A stretch of DNA of 64,000 nucleotides from Pseudomonadota bacterium. Lineage in GTDB: Bacteria > Pseudomonadota > Gammaproteobacteria > Xanthomonadales > Xanthomonadaceae. Shown here piece by piece: positions 1-11,586 of the stretch; position 1 is the stretch's first letter, and each line of letters begins with the position of its first letter. Where the stretch lies: positions 62,001-126,000 of the forward strand of contig JAFEBV010000006.1 in NCBI GenBank assembly GCA_018242485.1, written 5' to 3'. The notes under the pieces are model-generated. The model did not search any database, was not told the origin of the DNA, and saw only the letters and a program-made list of their open reading frames with translations. Both the position numbers and the translations under genes were made by a program.

Positions 1-724
<724 letters not shown>

Positions 725-757
725 TCATGGCCTGCACGGGATGAGTTCATCCTGAAC

Positions 758-2319
<1,562 letters not shown>

Positions 2320-2325
2320 TGAAAA

Positions 2326-2427
2326 TCACAGCCCCAGCACAATCCGCTGCGGGTTCTCGAGCTGGTTCTTGATGTCCACGAGGAACAGCACCGCGTCCTT
2401 GCCGTCGATGACGTCGAAGTTTTCCAT
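2326..2427 (-). CDS. Chimeric mini-ORF: lpdA start fused in frame to sucB tail
   Basis: The duplication joins the ATG and first seven codons of an lpdA copy (MENFDVI) in frame to the last 26 codons of a sucB copy (from [15 protein letters not shown] to the final LGL and TGA), giving 33 residues. The duplicated AAGGAATC ribosome-binding sequence sits upstream, so it could be translated from the operon mRNA. The tail has diverged slightly from intact sucB (IVLGL instead of MLLGL at the end). No function is known and it may be a by-product of the rearrangement. The fused polypeptide carries only the C-terminal helix of the E2 catalytic domain, not its active site. Confidence 0.5.
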   Translation of the reverse strand: MENFDVIDGKDAVLFLVDIKNQLENPQRIVLGL

Positions 2428-2449
2428 GAAAGATTCCTTTGACCGATTT

Positions 2450-2568
2450 CCCTCCCCTTCAAGGGGAGGGTTAAGGTGGGGATGGTGTCAGCAGCGAATT
2501 TTGGCGGAATGGGGATCGACGCCGTGCAACACCATCCCCATCCCGGCCTTCCCCTTGAAGGGGGAAGG
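2450..2568. repeat. REPIN-like palindromic element, copy 2
   Basis: This is the duplicated partner of the element at 2202-2319, with hairpins at 2450-2470 and 2547-2568. The second hairpin has one extra G in its 3' arm. It lies immediately downstream of the true sucB stop codon, so it would form a strong structure in the sucA-sucB-lpdA transcript between sucB and lpdA. Confidence 0.8.
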
Positions 2569-2574
2569 TGAAAA

Positions 2575-3873
2575 TCACAGCCCCAGCAGCATCCGCTGCG
2601 GGTTCTCGAGTTGGTTCTTGATGTCCACGAGGAACAGCACCGCGTCCTTGCCGTCGATGATGCGGTGGTCGTAGCTGATCGCCACGTACATCATCGGCGC
2701 GGCCACGACTTGGCCGTTCTCGACGATCGCGCGCTCCTTGATCGTGTGCATGCCGAGGATGGCCGACTGCGGCGGGTTCACGATCGGGGTGGAGAACAGC
2801 GAGCCGAAGGTGCCGCCGTTGGTGATGGTGAAGGTGCCGCCCTGCAGATCCTCGAGTTTGAGTCCGCCTTCGCGCGCGGCCTTGGCGTAGGCGATGATCG
2901 CCTTCTCGATCTGCGCGAAACTCATCGACTCGGCATTGCGCAGCACCGGCGTGACCAGACCCTTGTCGGTGGACACGGCCACCGAGATGTCGGCATAGCC
3001 GTGGTAGATCACGTCGTTGCCATCGACCGAGGCATTCACGACCGAATGCCGTGCCAGCGCGTTCGCGGCAGCCTTGACGAAGAAGCTCATGAAGCCGAGC
3101 TTGACGCCGTTGGCCTTCTCGAAGGCCTCGCCTTCGCTCTTGCGCAGCTTCGCCACCGCCGCGAGGTTGATCTCGTTGAACGAGGTCAGCATGGCGATGG
3201 AGTTCTTCGACTGCATCAGGCGCTCGGCGATCTTGGCGCGCATGCGGGTCATGGGGACGCGTTCTTCGGGGCGTGCGCCTGCGAGACTCGGGACTCGGGA
3301 CTCGGGACTCGCAGAAGCAGGAGCCTTGGCCGCGGGTGCCGACGCAGCAGCAGGAGACGTCGCGCCGCCGGAACGCATGAAGTTGACGAGGTCTTCCTTC
3401 GTCACTTGCTGGCCGCGGCCGGTGCCGGCGACCTGCGCGGGGTCGATGTGGTTCGTTTCGGCGGTGAAACGCGCGCCGGGGGGCAGCGCGGAGGTGTCGG
3501 CCTTGGCGGCGGGTGCCGCAGCGGGCTTGGGTGCATCGGCCTTCGCAGTTTCCGTCTTCGGCACGGCAGGAGCAGACGCCGCCGCAGTCGCTCCTGCGCT
3601 TCCTGCGCCCGCGACATTCGCACTTCCATGTGCAGCACCTTCTTCGATGATCGCCAGCACCTGCGCGCTGGTCACCGTGGCGCCGGTGTCGAACTTGATT
3701 TCCTTGAGCACGCCATCGGTGGGCGCGGGCACTTCCAGCACCACCTTGTCGGTTTCCAGATCGAGCAGGTTCTCGTCGCGGCGAACCGCATCGCCGGGCT
3801 TTTTGTGCCAGGCGGCGATGGTGGCGTCGGAAACCGATTCCGGCAGAACCGGGACTTTGACTTCGATGCTCAT
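2575..3873 (-). CDS. sucB: Dihydrolipoyllysine succinyltransferase, E2 of 2-oxoglutarate dehydrogenase
   Basis: This 432-residue core subunit transfers succinyl groups to CoA. The order of domains is an N-terminal lipoyl domain with the lipoylated lysine K43 in [10 protein letters not shown], an Ala/Pro/Lys-rich linker, a peripheral subunit-binding domain (about residues 135-170, [20 protein letters not shown] then TKEDLVNFM), a second linker, and the catalytic domain ending in [11 protein letters not shown] with H403 and D407. The second linker includes a heptamer DNA repeat (3285-3311). The gene starts with ATG 68 bases after the sucA stop. A truncated copy of its last codons lies at 2326-2405. 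Confidence 0.97.
   Translation of the reverse strand: MSIEVKVPVLPESVSDATIAAWHKKPGDAVRRDENLLDLETDKVVLEVPAPTDGVLKEIKFDTGATVTSAQVLAIIEEGAAHGSANVAGAGSAGATAAASAPAVPKTETAKADAPKPAAAPAAKADTSALPPGARFTAETNHIDPAQVAGTGRGQQVTKEDLVNFMRSGGATSPAAASAPAAKAPASASPESRVPSLAGARPEERVPMTRMRAKIAERLMQSKNSIAMLTSFNEINLAAVAKLRKSEGEAFEKANGVKLGFMSFFVKAAANALARHSVVNASVDGNDVIYHGYADISVAVSTDKGLVTPVLRNAESMSFAQIEKAIIAYAKAAREGGLKLEDLQGGTFTITNGGTFGSLFSTPIVNPPQSAILGMHTIKERAIVENGQVVAAPMMYVAISYDHRIIDGKDAVLFLVDIKNQLENPQRMLLGL
3285..3311. repeat. CGAGTCC heptamer repeat inside the sucB linker
   Basis: Four consecutive copies of a 7-bp unit (GACTCGG on the plus strand; the last ends in C) sit inside sucB. Because 7 is not a multiple of 3, the reading frame cycles through the repeat and yields a PESRVPSL segment in the flexible linker before the catalytic domain. 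A related CGAGTCC string occurs between genes at 50197-50219, so this appears to be an interspersed repeat tolerated here because it falls in disordered linker. Confidence 0.75.
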
Positions 3874-3941
3874 GGAGGATCCTTGAATGATGTCGTTTGC
3901 TTCGTGTCGTGAATGATTTTCGTGCGTGTCGGCGGATCGTC

Positions 3942-6821
3942 CTACGCGCCCGCCACCACGCCCTCGCCCAGTGTGCCGGCGAGCGCGTCGCCGACCAGTT
4001 TCGCCTGCTCGGCCTGATGTGTGGATAGATGCCCGCAGGCCGGTGCTGCCGAGCGCATGCGGCCGGCGTAGAACAGTCTTTGCCTAGGCTGCAGGCAACG
4101 CTCCAGATGGTGCTGGATCTGGTACCACGCGCCCTGGTTCATCGGTTCTTCCTGACACCAGACGAGCGCCTTCGCCTTCGCGAAACGTTGCAGCTCGGCG
4201 CTCAGTTCGGCGCGCGGGAACGGGAACAATTGCTCGGCGCGGGCGATGGCGACGTTGCCGAGCTTGCGCTTGGACACTTCTTCGATGAGGTCGTAATACA
4301 CCTTGCCGGCGCACACCACGAGGCGATCCACTTTCTTCGGTTCCGCCGAAGCATCGCCGATGAAATCGTGGAAGCGACCACTTGCGAGTTCGTCCAGAGT
4401 CGATACCGCCAGCTTGTGGCGCAGCAGCGACTTGGGCGTGAACGCCACCAACGGCTTGCGGGTGGCGCGCAGCATCTGTCGGCGCAACAGGTGGAAGATC
4501 TGCGCAGGCGTGGTCGGCACGCACACCTGCATGTTGTCGAGCGCGCACAGTTGCAGAAAGCGTTCGAGCCGCCCGGATGAATGCTCCGGGCCCTGGCCCT
4601 CGTAGCCGTGCGGCAGGAACAGTGCGAGGCCGCACAGGCGGTTCCACTTCGCCTCGCCGGAACTGATGAACTGGTCGATGACGACTTGTGCGCCGTTGGC
4701 GAAATCGCCGAATTGCGCTTCCCAGATCGCCAGCGTGCCGGGGTCGGCGGTGGCGTAGCCGTATTCGAAGGCCATCACCGCTTCCTCGCTGAGCAGCGAA
4801 TCGACGATGGTCACGTCCAGCGGATCGGCTTTTTCCGGCAACAGGGATCGCAGCGGCAGGTAGTCGGGCTTGCCGGACTGGTCGTGCAGCACGGCGTGAC
4901 GATGGAAGAAGGTGCCGCGGCCGGCGTCCTGACCGACCAGACGCAGACGGAAGCCGTCGCCGAGCAGACTTGCATAGGCGAGGTTCTCGGCGAAGCCCCA
5001 GTCGGCAGGCTGCGCGCCAGCGGCCATCTTGCGGCGGTCGTCGTAGATCTTCGCCACCCGTGGATGCAGTGCGACGTTCGTCGGAATGGTGTTGATGCGC
5101 GCGGCCAGTTCGTCGAGGCGTGCGCGTGGCAGGGTGGTGTCGGTCGCGTCCTTGAGCGCGCCGTGCAGATAGGGTTTCCAGTCCACGCCGAAGCTCTCGA
5201 CGGGCTTGTCGGCCAGTTCGGTGGTGACCGCGCCGGTCTCCAGCTTGCGGCGGTAATCCTCGACCAGCGCGCTCGCGGCCGCCGCGTCGATGGCGCCATC
5301 GGCGATCAGGCGCTGCGCGTAGATCTCGCGCGGGGTGGGGTGGGCCTTGATGAGTTGGTACATCACCGGCTGCGTCGCCGACGGCTCGTCGGCCTCGTTG
5401 TGGCCGTGGCGGCGGTAGCAGACCACGTCGATGACGATGTCCTTTTCGAACTGCTTGCGGAAATCGAAGGCCATGCGCGTGCAGAACACCACCGCTTCCG
5501 GATCGTCGCCGTTGACGTGCAGGATCGGCGCGCCGACCATCTTGGCGAGGTCGGTGCAATACAGCGTCGAGCGCGCATCGTCGGTGCGGCTGGTGGTGAA
5601 GCCGACCTGATTGTTGATGACGATGTGCACGCTGCCGCCGACCTTGAAATAGCGCGCCTGCGACATCTGCAGCAGTTCCATGCCCACGCCTTGCCCGGCG
5701 AAGGCGGCGTCGCCGTGGATCAGCACCGGCAGCACCGCATCGCCCGCATGGTCGCCGCGGCGCTGCTGGCGCGCGCGCACGCTGCCGGCGACCACCGGGT
5801 TGACGATTTCCAGATGCGAGGGATTGAACGCCAGCGCCAGATGCACCGGGCCGCCTGGCGTGGCGACATCGGCGGAGAAGCCCATGTGGTACTTCACGTC
5901 GCCCGAATGCGCCGGGTCGTCGTGGTGCTCGTAACGGCCCTCGAACTCGTCGAACAACTTGCCCGGCGGCTTGCCCAAGGTATTGACGAGCACATTCAAG
6001 CGTCCGCGATGGGCCATGCCGACCACCATCTCGCGCACGCCATCGGCGCCGGCGCGCCGGCACAGCTCGTCCATCAACGGGATCAGCGCATCGCCGCCTT
6101 CCAGCGAGAAGCGTTTCTGGCCGACGTATTTGGTGTGCAGGTAGCGCTCCAGCCCGTCGGCGGCGGTCAGCCGCTCGAGGATGCGGCGGCGCTCGCCCGT
6201 GTCGAAGCCATAGCGCCCGCCGGCCTGTTCCAGTCGCTCATACACCCACTTGCGCTGCGCACGGTCGGCGATGTGCATGAACTCCGCGCCGATGCTGCCG
6301 CTGTAGGTTGCCTGCAAGGTGGCGACCAGATCGCGCAGCGGCAGCGCTTCGGGCCCGCCAAGCAGGCCGGTGCGGAAGCGCGTGGAGAGGTCGGATTCGC
6401 CGAGCCCATGCACCGCTAGGTCGAGGTCGGAATCGTCGGGCTTGTGCGGCTGATCCTGCACGTCGCCGGCGGCCGCAAGGCCCAACGGATCGAGCTGGGC
6501 GCGCAGGTGCCCGCGCGAGCGGTAGGCGGTGACCAGCTTGAGCACGGCCGCCTGCTTGCGCGCCATCGCGTCGGATACCGCTGGCGCAGGCCCTGCCGCG
6601 CCATTGCCGCGCGCGGGGTGTTGGGCCGCATCCGCGATCCGCGCCAGCGCCGCCGAGCGCGGCGAATCGCCACGGTTGGCGAAGCCGCCGAAGTAGGCTT
6701 GCCAATCCGCGCCGACGCTGGCCGGATTGGCGAGATAACTCTCGTAGAGGTCTTCGATGTAGTCGGCGTTGCCGCCGGAGTTCTGCGAGGTCGAGGCAAA
6801 CTGCGCGATCAGGCTATCCAC
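3942..6821 (-). CDS. sucA: 2-oxoglutarate dehydrogenase E1 component
   Basis: This thiamine-diphosphate enzyme decarboxylates 2-oxoglutarate and reductively succinylates the E2 lipoyl arm. The proposed start is the GTG at 6821, giving 959 residues and the N-terminus (M)[20 protein letters not shown] then IEDLYESYL, which fits relatives. The open frame reaches back to 6989, but that extension (Arg-rich, no family similarity) looks non-coding. The ThDP/Mg region is visible as [10 protein letters not shown] and [16 protein letters not shown]. First gene of sucA-sucB-lpdA. The start choice is less certain than the identity: AAGG lies very close to the GTG and no better Shine-Dalgarno is seen. Confidence 0.95.
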   Translation of the reverse strand: MDSLIAQFASTSQNSGGNADYIEDLYESYLANPASVGADWQAYFGGFANRGDSPRSAALARIADAAQHPARGNGAAGPAPAVSDAMARKQAAVLKLVTAYRSRGHLRAQLDPLGLAAAGDVQDQPHKPDDSDLDLAVHGLGESDLSTRFRTGLLGGPEALPLRDLVATLQATYSGSIGAEFMHIADRAQRKWVYERLEQAGGRYGFDTGERRRILERLTAADGLERYLHTKYVGQKRFSLEGGDALIPLMDELCRRAGADGVREMVVGMAHRGRLNVLVNTLGKPPGKLFDEFEGRYEHHDDPAHSGDVKYHMGFSADVATPGGPVHLALAFNPSHLEIVNPVVAGSVRARQQRRGDHAGDAVLPVLIHGDAAFAGQGVGMELLQMSQARYFKVGGSVHIVINNQVGFTTSRTDDARSTLYCTDLAKMVGAPILHVNGDDPEAVVFCTRMAFDFRKQFEKDIVIDVVCYRRHGHNEADEPSATQPVMYQLIKAHPTPREIYAQRLIADGAIDAAAASALVEDYRRKLETGAVTTELADKPVESFGVDWKPYLHGALKDATDTTLPRARLDELAARINTIPTNVALHPRVAKIYDDRRKMAAGAQPADWGFAENLAYASLLGDGFRLRLVGQDAGRGTFFHRHAVLHDQSGKPDYLPLRSLLPEKADPLDVTIVDSLLSEEAVMAFEYGYATADPGTLAIWEAQFGDFANGAQVVIDQFISSGEAKWNRLCGLALFLPHGYEGQGPEHSSGRLERFLQLCALDNMQVCVPTTPAQIFHLLRRQMLRATRKPLVAFTPKSLLRHKLAVSTLDELASGRFHDFIGDASAEPKKVDRLVVCAGKVYYDLIEEVSKRKLGNVAIARAEQLFPFPRAELSAELQRFAKAKALVWCQEEPMNQGAWYQIQHHLERCLQPRQRLFYAGRMRSAAPACGHLSTHQAEQAKLVGDALAGTLGEGVVAGA

Positions 6822-7220
6822 TACCTTGGCCCGTTCTGGAAGGACTGCAAGTGATTGATTCGCTTCGTTGCGGCGTCGCGTTCGACGGCCGCCAAAGCGG
6901 CCCCGCAGTATAGCGCGAGGGGAATGGAGTTCGGAACCTGAGGGCGGGGTGAAAGGTTTGCGTGAATGCCCGCAGGAGTGTCGCATCATGGCGGATGAAC
7001 ACTGGTTGCGACCTTCTCCCTCCGGGATGAGATGTTGCGCTTGCGAACTACCGGTTCGCGCAACATCGAATGCCTCCGCGTCAACGCGGAGGCCGGGGCG
7101 CGGAGCGAGGTGCCCGAAGGGCGGATGAGGGGAAGGTCCATCGGTACCGAAAGATCGAACTTGTGCGCAAGGTCATTCCCTCACCCGGCCTGCGGCCACC
7201 CTCTCCCAGAGGGAGAGGGG
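6822..7220. other. Intergenic region upstream of sucA
   Basis: About 400 bases lie between the sucA start and the stop of the upstream minus-strand gene. No protein with family-like features is encoded. The half nearest sucA (6822-7010) must contain its promoter, but I cannot point to a convincing -35/-10 pair. The other half consists of REP-like palindromes (7012-7031 and 7110-7221), which probably separate transcription of the two minus-strand units. Confidence 0.6.
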
Positions 7221-7221
7221 T
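7110..7221. repeat. REP-like palindromes, pair in inverted orientation
   Basis: The left half (7110-7135, GTGCCCGAAGGGCGGATGAGG) and the right half (7178-7217, CCTCACCCGGCCTGCGGCC followed by CTCTCCCAGAGGGAGAG) are the two orientations of one repeat family. That family also occurs at 17143-17188 and 48629-48730. Each half has a GC-rich hairpin plus a CTCTCCC/GGGAGAG hairpin. It abuts the stop codon of the GNAT-family gene and may act as a transcript 3' end. Confidence 0.65.
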
Positions 7222-8174
7222 CAAATCCCCAATGCACGAAACTCCGTGCATGGTCGGCCGCGCTGCCACATGCGCTCGAAAGGTTCGGTCAGTTGCCGGG
7301 CGCGCGCAGGCGCCGAGTCGCTGCTTTCGCCATCCAGACGCACGGCGAGGGGACGGAAGTACAGCGCGCCGCGGTCGCCGACGAGAAAGGCCGACGGATA
7401 CTGGCGGTCGGGTTCCTCCTCGCAGGCGCGGAACTCGAACACGCTGGGCAATCGCTGCGCCAGATCTAGCCAGGGATGGCTGGTTTGCGCCAGCGACTGC
7501 GGATCGAGCAGCAGCACGCGTACGCGCGGATCGACGCCGGAGGTCGCGTAGCGGCGCAGTGCGTCGATCACCGCCGGCTGTCCGAGCAAGGCCGGATCGA
7601 GGTCGCGGCTGAACACGCACAGGTCGCGGCGCGAGAGCGAGATGGTGGCGACGGTGGCCGCCAGCGCCTGCTCGAAGGTGTCCACCGCAGCCAGCGGTGG
7701 GCGCGGCGGGGCGGGGCTGCGTTCCTCGAACGGTGTCAACGCCAGCCGCATCGACTGGTGACGGATGCCGGCCTCGTCGTATTGCTCGCCGAACGCCTCG
7801 AAACCGTATTTGCGATAGAACGCGATGGCATCGACCTGCGCGTGCAATTCGACCTCGTCCCAGTGCTGCATGCGCGCCGCGTCGATCAGCGCCGCGAGCA
7901 ATGCGGCGCCGACGCCGCGACCGCGCCACTCCGGCAGCACCGCGAGACGGCCGATGGCATGCTGCGGCGACAGTCGCCCGGTGCCGATGGCGCGGTTCTC
8001 GCCGTCGCGGGCGATGACGTGCTGGCAGAGCGGGTCGAGCGCATCCCATTCCAGTTCCAGCGGCACTTTCTGTTCGCCCACGAACACCGTCTCGCGGATG
8101 TGCCGCAGATCCTGGAAGTCGGTGCGGTAGTCGGCCGGCTCGATGCGAAAATCGGTCGTCAGCGGCGCGCTCAT
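7221..8174 (-). CDS. GNAT N-acetyltransferase fused to a C-terminal DUF7931-like domain
   Basis: This 317-residue protein starts at an ATG at 8174 that overlaps the roxA stop (ATGA), indicating translational coupling. Residues about 1-145 are a GNAT fold. The acetyl-CoA loop appears as VLPEWRGRGVGAALLAALI, followed by FYRKYGFEAFGEQYDEAGI. The remaining ~170 residues form a second domain (FSRDLDPALLGQPAVIDALR, RVRVLLLDPQSLAQ, AFLVGDRGALYFRP) resembling the PLD-like C-terminal domain found fused to GNAT enzymes in Lysobacterales, named DUF7931 as I recall it. The substrate is unknown. Co-occurrence with the ribosomal oxygenase RoxA hints at, but does not show, a role in protein modification. 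A longer open frame to 8513 is antisense-like Arg-rich noise. Confidence 0.8.
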   Translation of the reverse strand: MSAPLTTDFRIEPADYRTDFQDLRHIRETVFVGEQKVPLELEWDALDPLCQHVIARDGENRAIGTGRLSPQHAIGRLAVLPEWRGRGVGAALLAALIDAARMQHWDEVELHAQVDAIAFYRKYGFEAFGEQYDEAGIRHQSMRLALTPFEERSPAPPRPPLAAVDTFEQALAATVATISLSRRDLCVFSRDLDPALLGQPAVIDALRRYATSGVDPRVRVLLLDPQSLAQTSHPWLDLAQRLPSVFEFRACEEEPDRQYPSAFLVGDRGALYFRPLAVRLDGESSDSAPARARQLTEPFERMWQRGRPCTEFRALGI

Positions 8175-9364
8175 CGGCGGCTCCGGGGTGGTTTGCGCAG
8201 GGCGTATCCGCCGTCGCGGGCGAGGTCGATCACGGCGGCTTGCGCGTCGATATCCAGCGCGGCGAAGCCGGTGCCGTCGATATGTTCGACGGCAACGAGG
8301 GTGCGCGCGGCGGCGACGGTCAACGCAAAACGTCGGCCATCGGCGAACAGCAGCGCGCGATTGGCCTGCCGCGTCCACGCCGTGCGCAGGAAGGGATGCC
8401 GCGCCAGCGTACCGCCGGCGGCCAGCGCCTTGCGCAGCGCGGCTTCGGTCGGCGGCTTCGGCGGCGCGGCGACGCCGGCGCTGCGATAGCGGCTGATGAA
8501 GCCGCCGAACCACGCCGCCAGCGCATCATCATCCAGCGACAACGCAACCAGCGCGCGGCGCACACGCGCCAGCGCGGCGGCGTCGATCTCGCCCGGATCG
8601 TCAGGCAGCGCGAGATCGGGATCGACGTAACGCGCCGCCTCGCCGATGCTCTCGGCCAGATGTTCGGCCAGATCGACGATCAACTCGGACTGCGCCGGCG
8701 CGCGCATGCCGATCGAATAGGTCATGCAGGCGTCGGCGGCGACGCCGTGGTGCGGCACGCCCGGCGGCAGGTAGAGCATGTCGCCGGCTTCCAGCGTCCA
8801 TGTGTGGGTCGGGTGGAACTCGCGCAGCAGTTTCAGTTCGACATCCTCGCGGAATGCCGTCGGCGGATTCGGCCCCGCGTCGATCTGCCAGCGCCGCGCG
8901 CCCAGCCCTTGCAGCAGGAACACATCGTATTGATCGACGTGCGCACCGACCGATCCGCCCGGCGCGGCGTAGCTGATCATCACGTCGTCGATGCGCCAGC
9001 GCGGGATGAAATCGAAACGATCGAGGAGCGCGCGCACGTCGGCGTCCCACTTGTCCACGTCCTGCACCAGCAAGCTCCAGTCGCGCGCGCCCATCCGCGT
9101 GAAATCGGATTCGGCGAACGGGCCTTGGCGCAGTGTCCATCCATCGGTGCGGCGCTCGTGCTCGACAATGCGCGCCAGCGCGGCTTCCTCGCAGGCCAGC
9201 CCCGCGAGGTCTTCAGGCGTCAGCGGCGAGACGAAATCCTTGAACGCGCCGCGGATCAGCAGCGGGCGCTTCTGCCAATAGTCGCGTAGGAAGTCCTGCG
9301 GCGGCATGCCGAGAAAGTGCTTGGTGGTGGCCTGGACTTCGATTGGTGGTGTTTCAGTGCTCAT
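8171..9364 (-). CDS. roxA: Ribosomal protein uL16 arginine 3-hydroxylase (JmjC/cupin)
   Basis: This 397-residue Fe(II)/2-oxoglutarate oxygenase belongs to the YcfD/RoxA family that hydroxylates an arginine of ribosomal protein uL16. Seen are the N-terminal HFLGMPPQDFLRDYWQKRPL signature, the iron-binding GSVGAHVDQYDVFLLQ (HxD), LEAGDMLYLPPGVPHHG with the distal His, and a winged-helix-like C-terminal region ending in dimer/wH segments. The ATG at 9364 was chosen because it gives the family N-terminus. It overlaps the stop of a relic ORF upstream (9361-9363) by ATGA, while the downstream GNAT gene overlaps its own stop. Longer upstream frame is not family-like. Confidence 0.9.
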   Translation of the reverse strand: MSTETPPIEVQATTKHFLGMPPQDFLRDYWQKRPLLIRGAFKDFVSPLTPEDLAGLACEEAALARIVEHERRTDGWTLRQGPFAESDFTRMGARDWSLLVQDVDKWDADVRALLDRFDFIPRWRIDDVMISYAAPGGSVGAHVDQYDVFLLQGLGARRWQIDAGPNPPTAFREDVELKLLREFHPTHTWTLEAGDMLYLPPGVPHHGVAADACMTYSIGMRAPAQSELIVDLAEHLAESIGEAARYVDPDLALPDDPGEIDAAALARVRRALVALSLDDDALAAWFGGFISRYRSAGVAAPPKPPTEAALRKALAAGGTLARHPFLRTAWTRQANRALLFADGRRFALTVAAARTLVAVEHIDGTGFAALDIDAQAAVIDLARDGGYALRKPPRSRR

Positions 9365-9447
9365 GCCGCGATTGTGGCGCAGGCGCGGGGCGCGCGCATC
9401 ACGTTGCGGCGCTTGAGCTCGGCGAGGAACGAGCGACGCGGATTCAT
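9361..9447 (-). pseudogene. Relic N-terminus of a second TPR/FlgO-like protein
   Basis: The ATG at 9447 overlaps the stop of the intact TPR gene (ATGA) and opens a 28-codon frame. It starts with MNPRRSFLAELKRRNVMRA and is closed by a TGA that overlaps the roxA ATG. The SFLAELKRRNVxRA string matches residues 5-18 of the intact neighbour (PSFLAELKRRNVLRA). This is therefore the truncated 5' end of a third tandem family member that lost its body. It could still serve to pass ribosomes from the TPR gene to roxA. Confidence 0.7.
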
Positions 9448-11303
9448 GGCTCACTGCGGGATGCGTTCTGTGCATGCGCCGCGGAAGGCGCATCGGCCGG
9501 TGCGGCCACGGCATCGATCTGCTCCGGCGTCGGTACTCCGATCTTGGCGCAGAACGCCGCGAAGCGCGGATCGTTGCGGTACGGCGCGATGAATGGGTCA
9601 TACAGCAACCGGTGGACGCCGGTGTCGCGGTTTGCCCAGGATCGATCCAGCCACTTGAACATGCTGTCGGTATCACGGCGCAGCGCGTAGATCTCGGCGA
9701 TCTGGTAGGCGGCCGAGTCGGGGTGCTTTTCGACGAGGGACTTGATCGCCGCATCGGCCGATGCGCGATCCGGGCCGATCTGCCTTGCCATAGCCAGCGC
9801 GATGTCCTGCCACATGCCGGGCGGTTCCTGTTGCGCTGCCTGCAGAGCCTGCTCGAAACGGCCACGCTGGGTTTCGATGGCGGCCAGTTGCTGGTGTGTG
9901 GCGACCGCCTTCGGCTGCATCTGGATCAGGGCGAGGATGACTTGTTCGGCTTCGTCGAAGCGCCCGAGCGATGCCAGGTAGACCGATAGCCAGTAGCTCC
10001 AGCCGGTGTTGCGTGGATCACTCGCGAGCGCGCGGCGCGTGAGCTCGATCGCTTCCGCGGGATGTCCCAGCGTTGCCGTCATCGTGCCGAGGCTGAAGAC
10101 GGCCAGTCCATCCTTCGGCGCGAGCTGGATCGCAAGCCGGAATTCGGCTTCCGCGCCGACCCAGTTCAGGTCCGCGAGCGCCAGCACGATGCCGCGCGCA
10201 ACGTGCGCGGCGGCGAGCTTCGGATCCGTCGCCAGCGCCTTGTTCGCAGCCGTGCGCGCCTGCGCGAACGCCTGCTGCGCCTCGTCGCCGGTGAGGAATG
10301 CCGATCCCAGTTGGGCCGAATAGTTCGCGCTCTGCGCCTGCGCGTAGGCGTAGTGCGGATCGATGGCGACTGCGGCGCCGAACTGTTCGATCGCCTTGCG
10401 CCAGCTTTCCGGGGTGTTGACGCGCGTCAGGAATACGCCGCGCAGATAGGCGTTGTAGGCGTCGAGGTCGCCGCTCGGGGGGCGGTCGCTTTGCACGACA
10501 GCGCCGGGTGTCGGGAGCAATTGCGCCTTCAGTTCACCGGCAACCGCATGGGTGATGTCGTCCTGCAGCTTGAACAAGTCGCCGTACGGGCGATCGTAGT
10601 TCTGCGACCAGGCATTGCTGCCGTCGGCGGCCTTCACCAGCTCCGCGGTGATGCGCACGTTGCCGCCTTCACGCCGCACGCGGCCCTCGAGCAGGTAGGC
10701 GACGCCGAGTTTGCGGCCGATGGTCTGGCTATCGTCCTTGCTGTCGCGGAACTGGAAGGAGGAATTGCGGCTGATCACTTTCAGTCCGTTGAACTGCGAC
10801 AGTGCGGTGATCAGGTCTTCGGTCAGCCCATCCGAGAAATATTGCTGATCGTTGTCGCCGCTCTCGTTCGCAAGCGGCAGCACCGCGATCGACTTGTCGA
10901 TGATTGCCGCGACTGCCGGGCCGACTGCTCGCGTCGTCGCGTCCTTGCGAACCACGAACTGGTTGGTGAGCAGGAGGACGATCGCAAGCGCCATCACCAC
11001 GAAAATCCAGCGATCCATCCTGCGCCCGGTCTCGCGGGTGATCGATGCGTCGGTGGCGACCTCGCTCTCGCGCACAATGCCCTTCGACGTCCACTCGTAG
11101 AACCACGAGAAGGCCATCGCGAACGGGAACCCGATTGCCGCCGCGATCAGGAACCAGCGCGTCACCCAGTCCGGCAGGCCCAACGCCGGGCTCAGTTGCG
11201 AGACGCCCTGCGCCAGCGCCCATGCCGCGCCGATGTACAGCGCCGCCGCGCGCAGCACGTTGCGGCGTTTGAGCTCGGCGAGGAAGGAGGGCTTGTCGGT
11301 CAT
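9444..11303 (-). CDS. Membrane-anchored FlgO-like/TPR protein
   Basis: This 619-residue protein starts at the ATG at 11303. A cytoplasmic N-terminal box (PSFLAELKRRNVLRAAALYI) leads into two to three membrane segments, roughly residues 17-36, 44-64 and 100-120. After that comes a FlgO-type domain (SIAVLPLANESGDNDQQYFS, DGLTEDLITALSQF, LEGRVRREGGNVRITAELV) of the kind fused to adenylate/guanylate cyclases and winged-helix regulators, then TPR repeats to the C-terminus. No cyclase or kinase domain is present. Such proteins often occur as tandem arrays in Lysobacterales. Here truncated relatives flank it on both sides. Function unknown; a scaffold or regulator at the membrane is likely. Confidence 0.8.
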   Translation of the reverse strand: MTDKPSFLAELKRRNVLRAAALYIGAAWALAQGVSQLSPALGLPDWVTRWFLIAAAIGFPFAMAFSWFYEWTSKGIVRESEVATDASITRETGRRMDRWIFVVMALAIVLLLTNQFVVRKDATTRAVGPAVAAIIDKSIAVLPLANESGDNDQQYFSDGLTEDLITALSQFNGLKVISRNSSFQFRDSKDDSQTIGRKLGVAYLLEGRVRREGGNVRITAELVKAADGSNAWSQNYDRPYGDLFKLQDDITHAVAGELKAQLLPTPGAVVQSDRPPSGDLDAYNAYLRGVFLTRVNTPESWRKAIEQFGAAVAIDPHYAYAQAQSANYSAQLGSAFLTGDEAQQAFAQARTAANKALATDPKLAAAHVARGIVLALADLNWVGAEAEFRLAIQLAPKDGLAVFSLGTMTATLGHPAEAIELTRRALASDPRNTGWSYWLSVYLASLGRFDEAEQVILALIQMQPKAVATHQQLAAIETQRGRFEQALQAAQQEPPGMWQDIALAMARQIGPDRASADAAIKSLVEKHPDSAAYQIAEIYALRRDTDSMFKWLDRSWANRDTGVHRLLYDPFIAPYRNDPRFAAFCAKIGVPTPEQIDAVAAPADAPSAAHAQNASRSEP

Positions 11304-11440
11304 GGGTTGAGCTTCGGCTGCGCGGCCTCGCCATCGGGGATCAGCTTCTGGAACCGCGGATCCTTGCGCAACGGATCCCAGGCCGGGGCGTTGCGCAGCG
11401 ACGCGACTGAGACCTCGTAACCTGCCGGCGCGGCCAACAT
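11300..11440 (-). pseudogene. Relic C-terminus of an upstream TPR/FlgO-like paralogue
   Basis: A 46-codon frame ends with a TGA overlapping the ATG of the intact TPR gene. It contains LRNAPAWDPLRKDPRFQKL, the typical last motif of TPR/FlgO-like proteins (the intact neighbour ends its TPR region with the related PFIAPYRNDPRFAAF). Upstream of 11440 family similarity stops. A seven-A run (11434-11440 region) and an AAGGAGG lie just before it, so the stub may be translated. It marks where a tandem paralogue was deleted. The AT-richer DNA beyond it begins the Fic region. Confidence 0.7.
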
Positions 11441-11586
11441 TTTTTTGCCATCGCCTCCTTGAATCTCCTCGGGTCAGATTACGAGAAAATTCCACTTCTT
11501 GCGTCAGCTAAGGAAGGTCTCCACCAAATAACGTGAATTGAGGTAAATGGCAATGCGGCAGGTTGCTGCAGGCTTGCGGCTGTTTA

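Noticed and set aside
4581-6419. 612-codon frame antisense to sucA
   Set aside because: Shadow of sucA with typical antisense composition.
6822-6989. 56-residue N-terminal extension of SucA
   Set aside because: The Arg-rich extension is unlike any E1 and the family N-terminus begins at the GTG at 6821.
11441-11586. Far attachment site for an island using tRNA-Ala
   Set aside because: Only CTCCACCA is seen near 11515, in inverted orientation; no direct copy of the tRNA 3' end.
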